Source: Synergistales bacterium
GTDB lineage: Bacteria; Synergistota; Synergistia; Synergistales; Synergistaceae
Direction: 5' to 3'
DNA: 5,948 bases
NCBI GenBank assembly: GCA_026002695.1
Contig: BOCB01000072.1
Coordinates: 1-5,948, forward strand
Position 1 is the first letter of the stretch. Every line of letters begins with the position of its first letter. Both the position numbers and the translations under genes were made by a program. This document shows, piece by piece, positions 5,804 through 5,948 of this stretch. The notes below the pieces were generated by a model. The model did not search any database and was not told the DNA's origin. It was given only the letters and a program-made list of their open reading frames with translations.

Positions 5804-5948
5804 TGAATCGCCCCGAGTTTAGTGTAGAGTTTTAGAGCTTTGTTTTTGAAGATTTCCGAATATCCATTCCGGTACTATACCACACCTCCTCGATTTCTGA
5901 TGGTGTTCTATAGCCGTTTCGCTCGCTTATCCCGGAATTGTTGTACCA
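5804..5948 (-). mobile_element. End of a probable IS3-family insertion sequence (continues past right edge)
   Basis: The segment holds the last codons of a transposase on the minus strand and then about 28 nt to a likely terminus at TGAATCGCCCCGAGTTTAG (5804-5822, plus strand). Ends of the form TG... followed by a C-run and a TTAG-like block are familiar from IS3-family elements, from memory. The other end and the target duplication are outside the window, so the exact boundary is an estimate. Confidence 0.5.
5832..5948 (-). CDS. IS3-family transposase, C-terminal fragment (5' end outside window)
   Basis: On the minus strand the frame is open from the right edge to a TAA at 5832-5834 (38 residues). 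It begins WYNNSGISERNGYRTPSEIE and then has EVWYSTGMD and a basic tail ending KTKL. The pattern YNN...R...GY.(T/S)P.E(I/Y)E followed by a short tail is characteristic of the extreme C-terminus of IS3-family (OrfB) transposases, downstream of the last catalytic glutamate of the DDE integrase core. The catalytic residues are therefore not in view, and whether the element is intact cannot be judged. It points toward the tRNA gene, convergent with it. Confidence 0.62.
   Translation of the reverse strand, partial: WYNNSGISERNGYRTPSEIEEVWYSTGMDIRKSSKTKL

Noticed and set aside
1..5948. CRISPR array, riboswitch or toxin-antitoxin pair
   Set aside because: No regularly spaced repeats, no recognisable riboswitch core, and no small paired genes beyond the restriction-modification unit were seen.

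Overview
The window looks like a chromosomal segment of a flagellated, rod-forming anaerobic bacterium with a GC-rich genome. The host-like genes encode an MreB/Mbl-type actin homologue next to a flagellar rod gene, an arrangement known from Firmicutes (mbl-flhO-flhP in Bacillus subtilis), and a GGGtGRT-family protein. With the high GC and frequent ATA isoleucine codons, Synergistota is my best guess and a GC-rich Clostridia relative the main alternative. This is inference, because no rRNA or other taxonomic marker is present.

Layout from left to right. (1) 1-536, plus strand: the C-terminal part of a GGGtGRT-family protein of unknown function, followed by a 13-bp hairpin. (2) 600-2690, plus strand: a compact type II restriction-modification unit. 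A PD-(D/E)XK endonuclease lies 9 nt upstream of a beta-class DNA methyltransferase. Much of this stretch is more AT-rich than both flanks, which points to horizontal acquisition. (3) 2692-3615, plus strand: an AEC-family permease whose start codon is one base after the methyltransferase stop. (4) 3616-3662: a perfect 22-bp bidirectional terminator between convergent transcription units. (5) 3658-5576, minus strand: mreB/mbl followed by flgF (flhO-like), a shape and motility operon that lacks the usual second rod gene in this window. (6) 5577-5699: a divergent promoter region. (7) 5700-5790, plus strand: tRNA-Ser(CGA) with encoded CCA. (8) about 5804-5948, minus strand: the end of a probable IS3-family insertion sequence, including the C-terminus of its transposase, inserted 13 bp beyond the tRNA.

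The two accessory items are the restriction-modification cassette and the IS end. The endonuclease would cleave unmodified DNA and the methyltransferase would protect the host copy. The AEC permease is probably a resident gene that now depends on read-through from the cassette. I did not find a clearly new multi-gene system. The points most worth a second look are the restriction-modification insertion and its exact junction with the permease, the single rod gene beside mreB, and the uncharacterised GGGtGRT protein.
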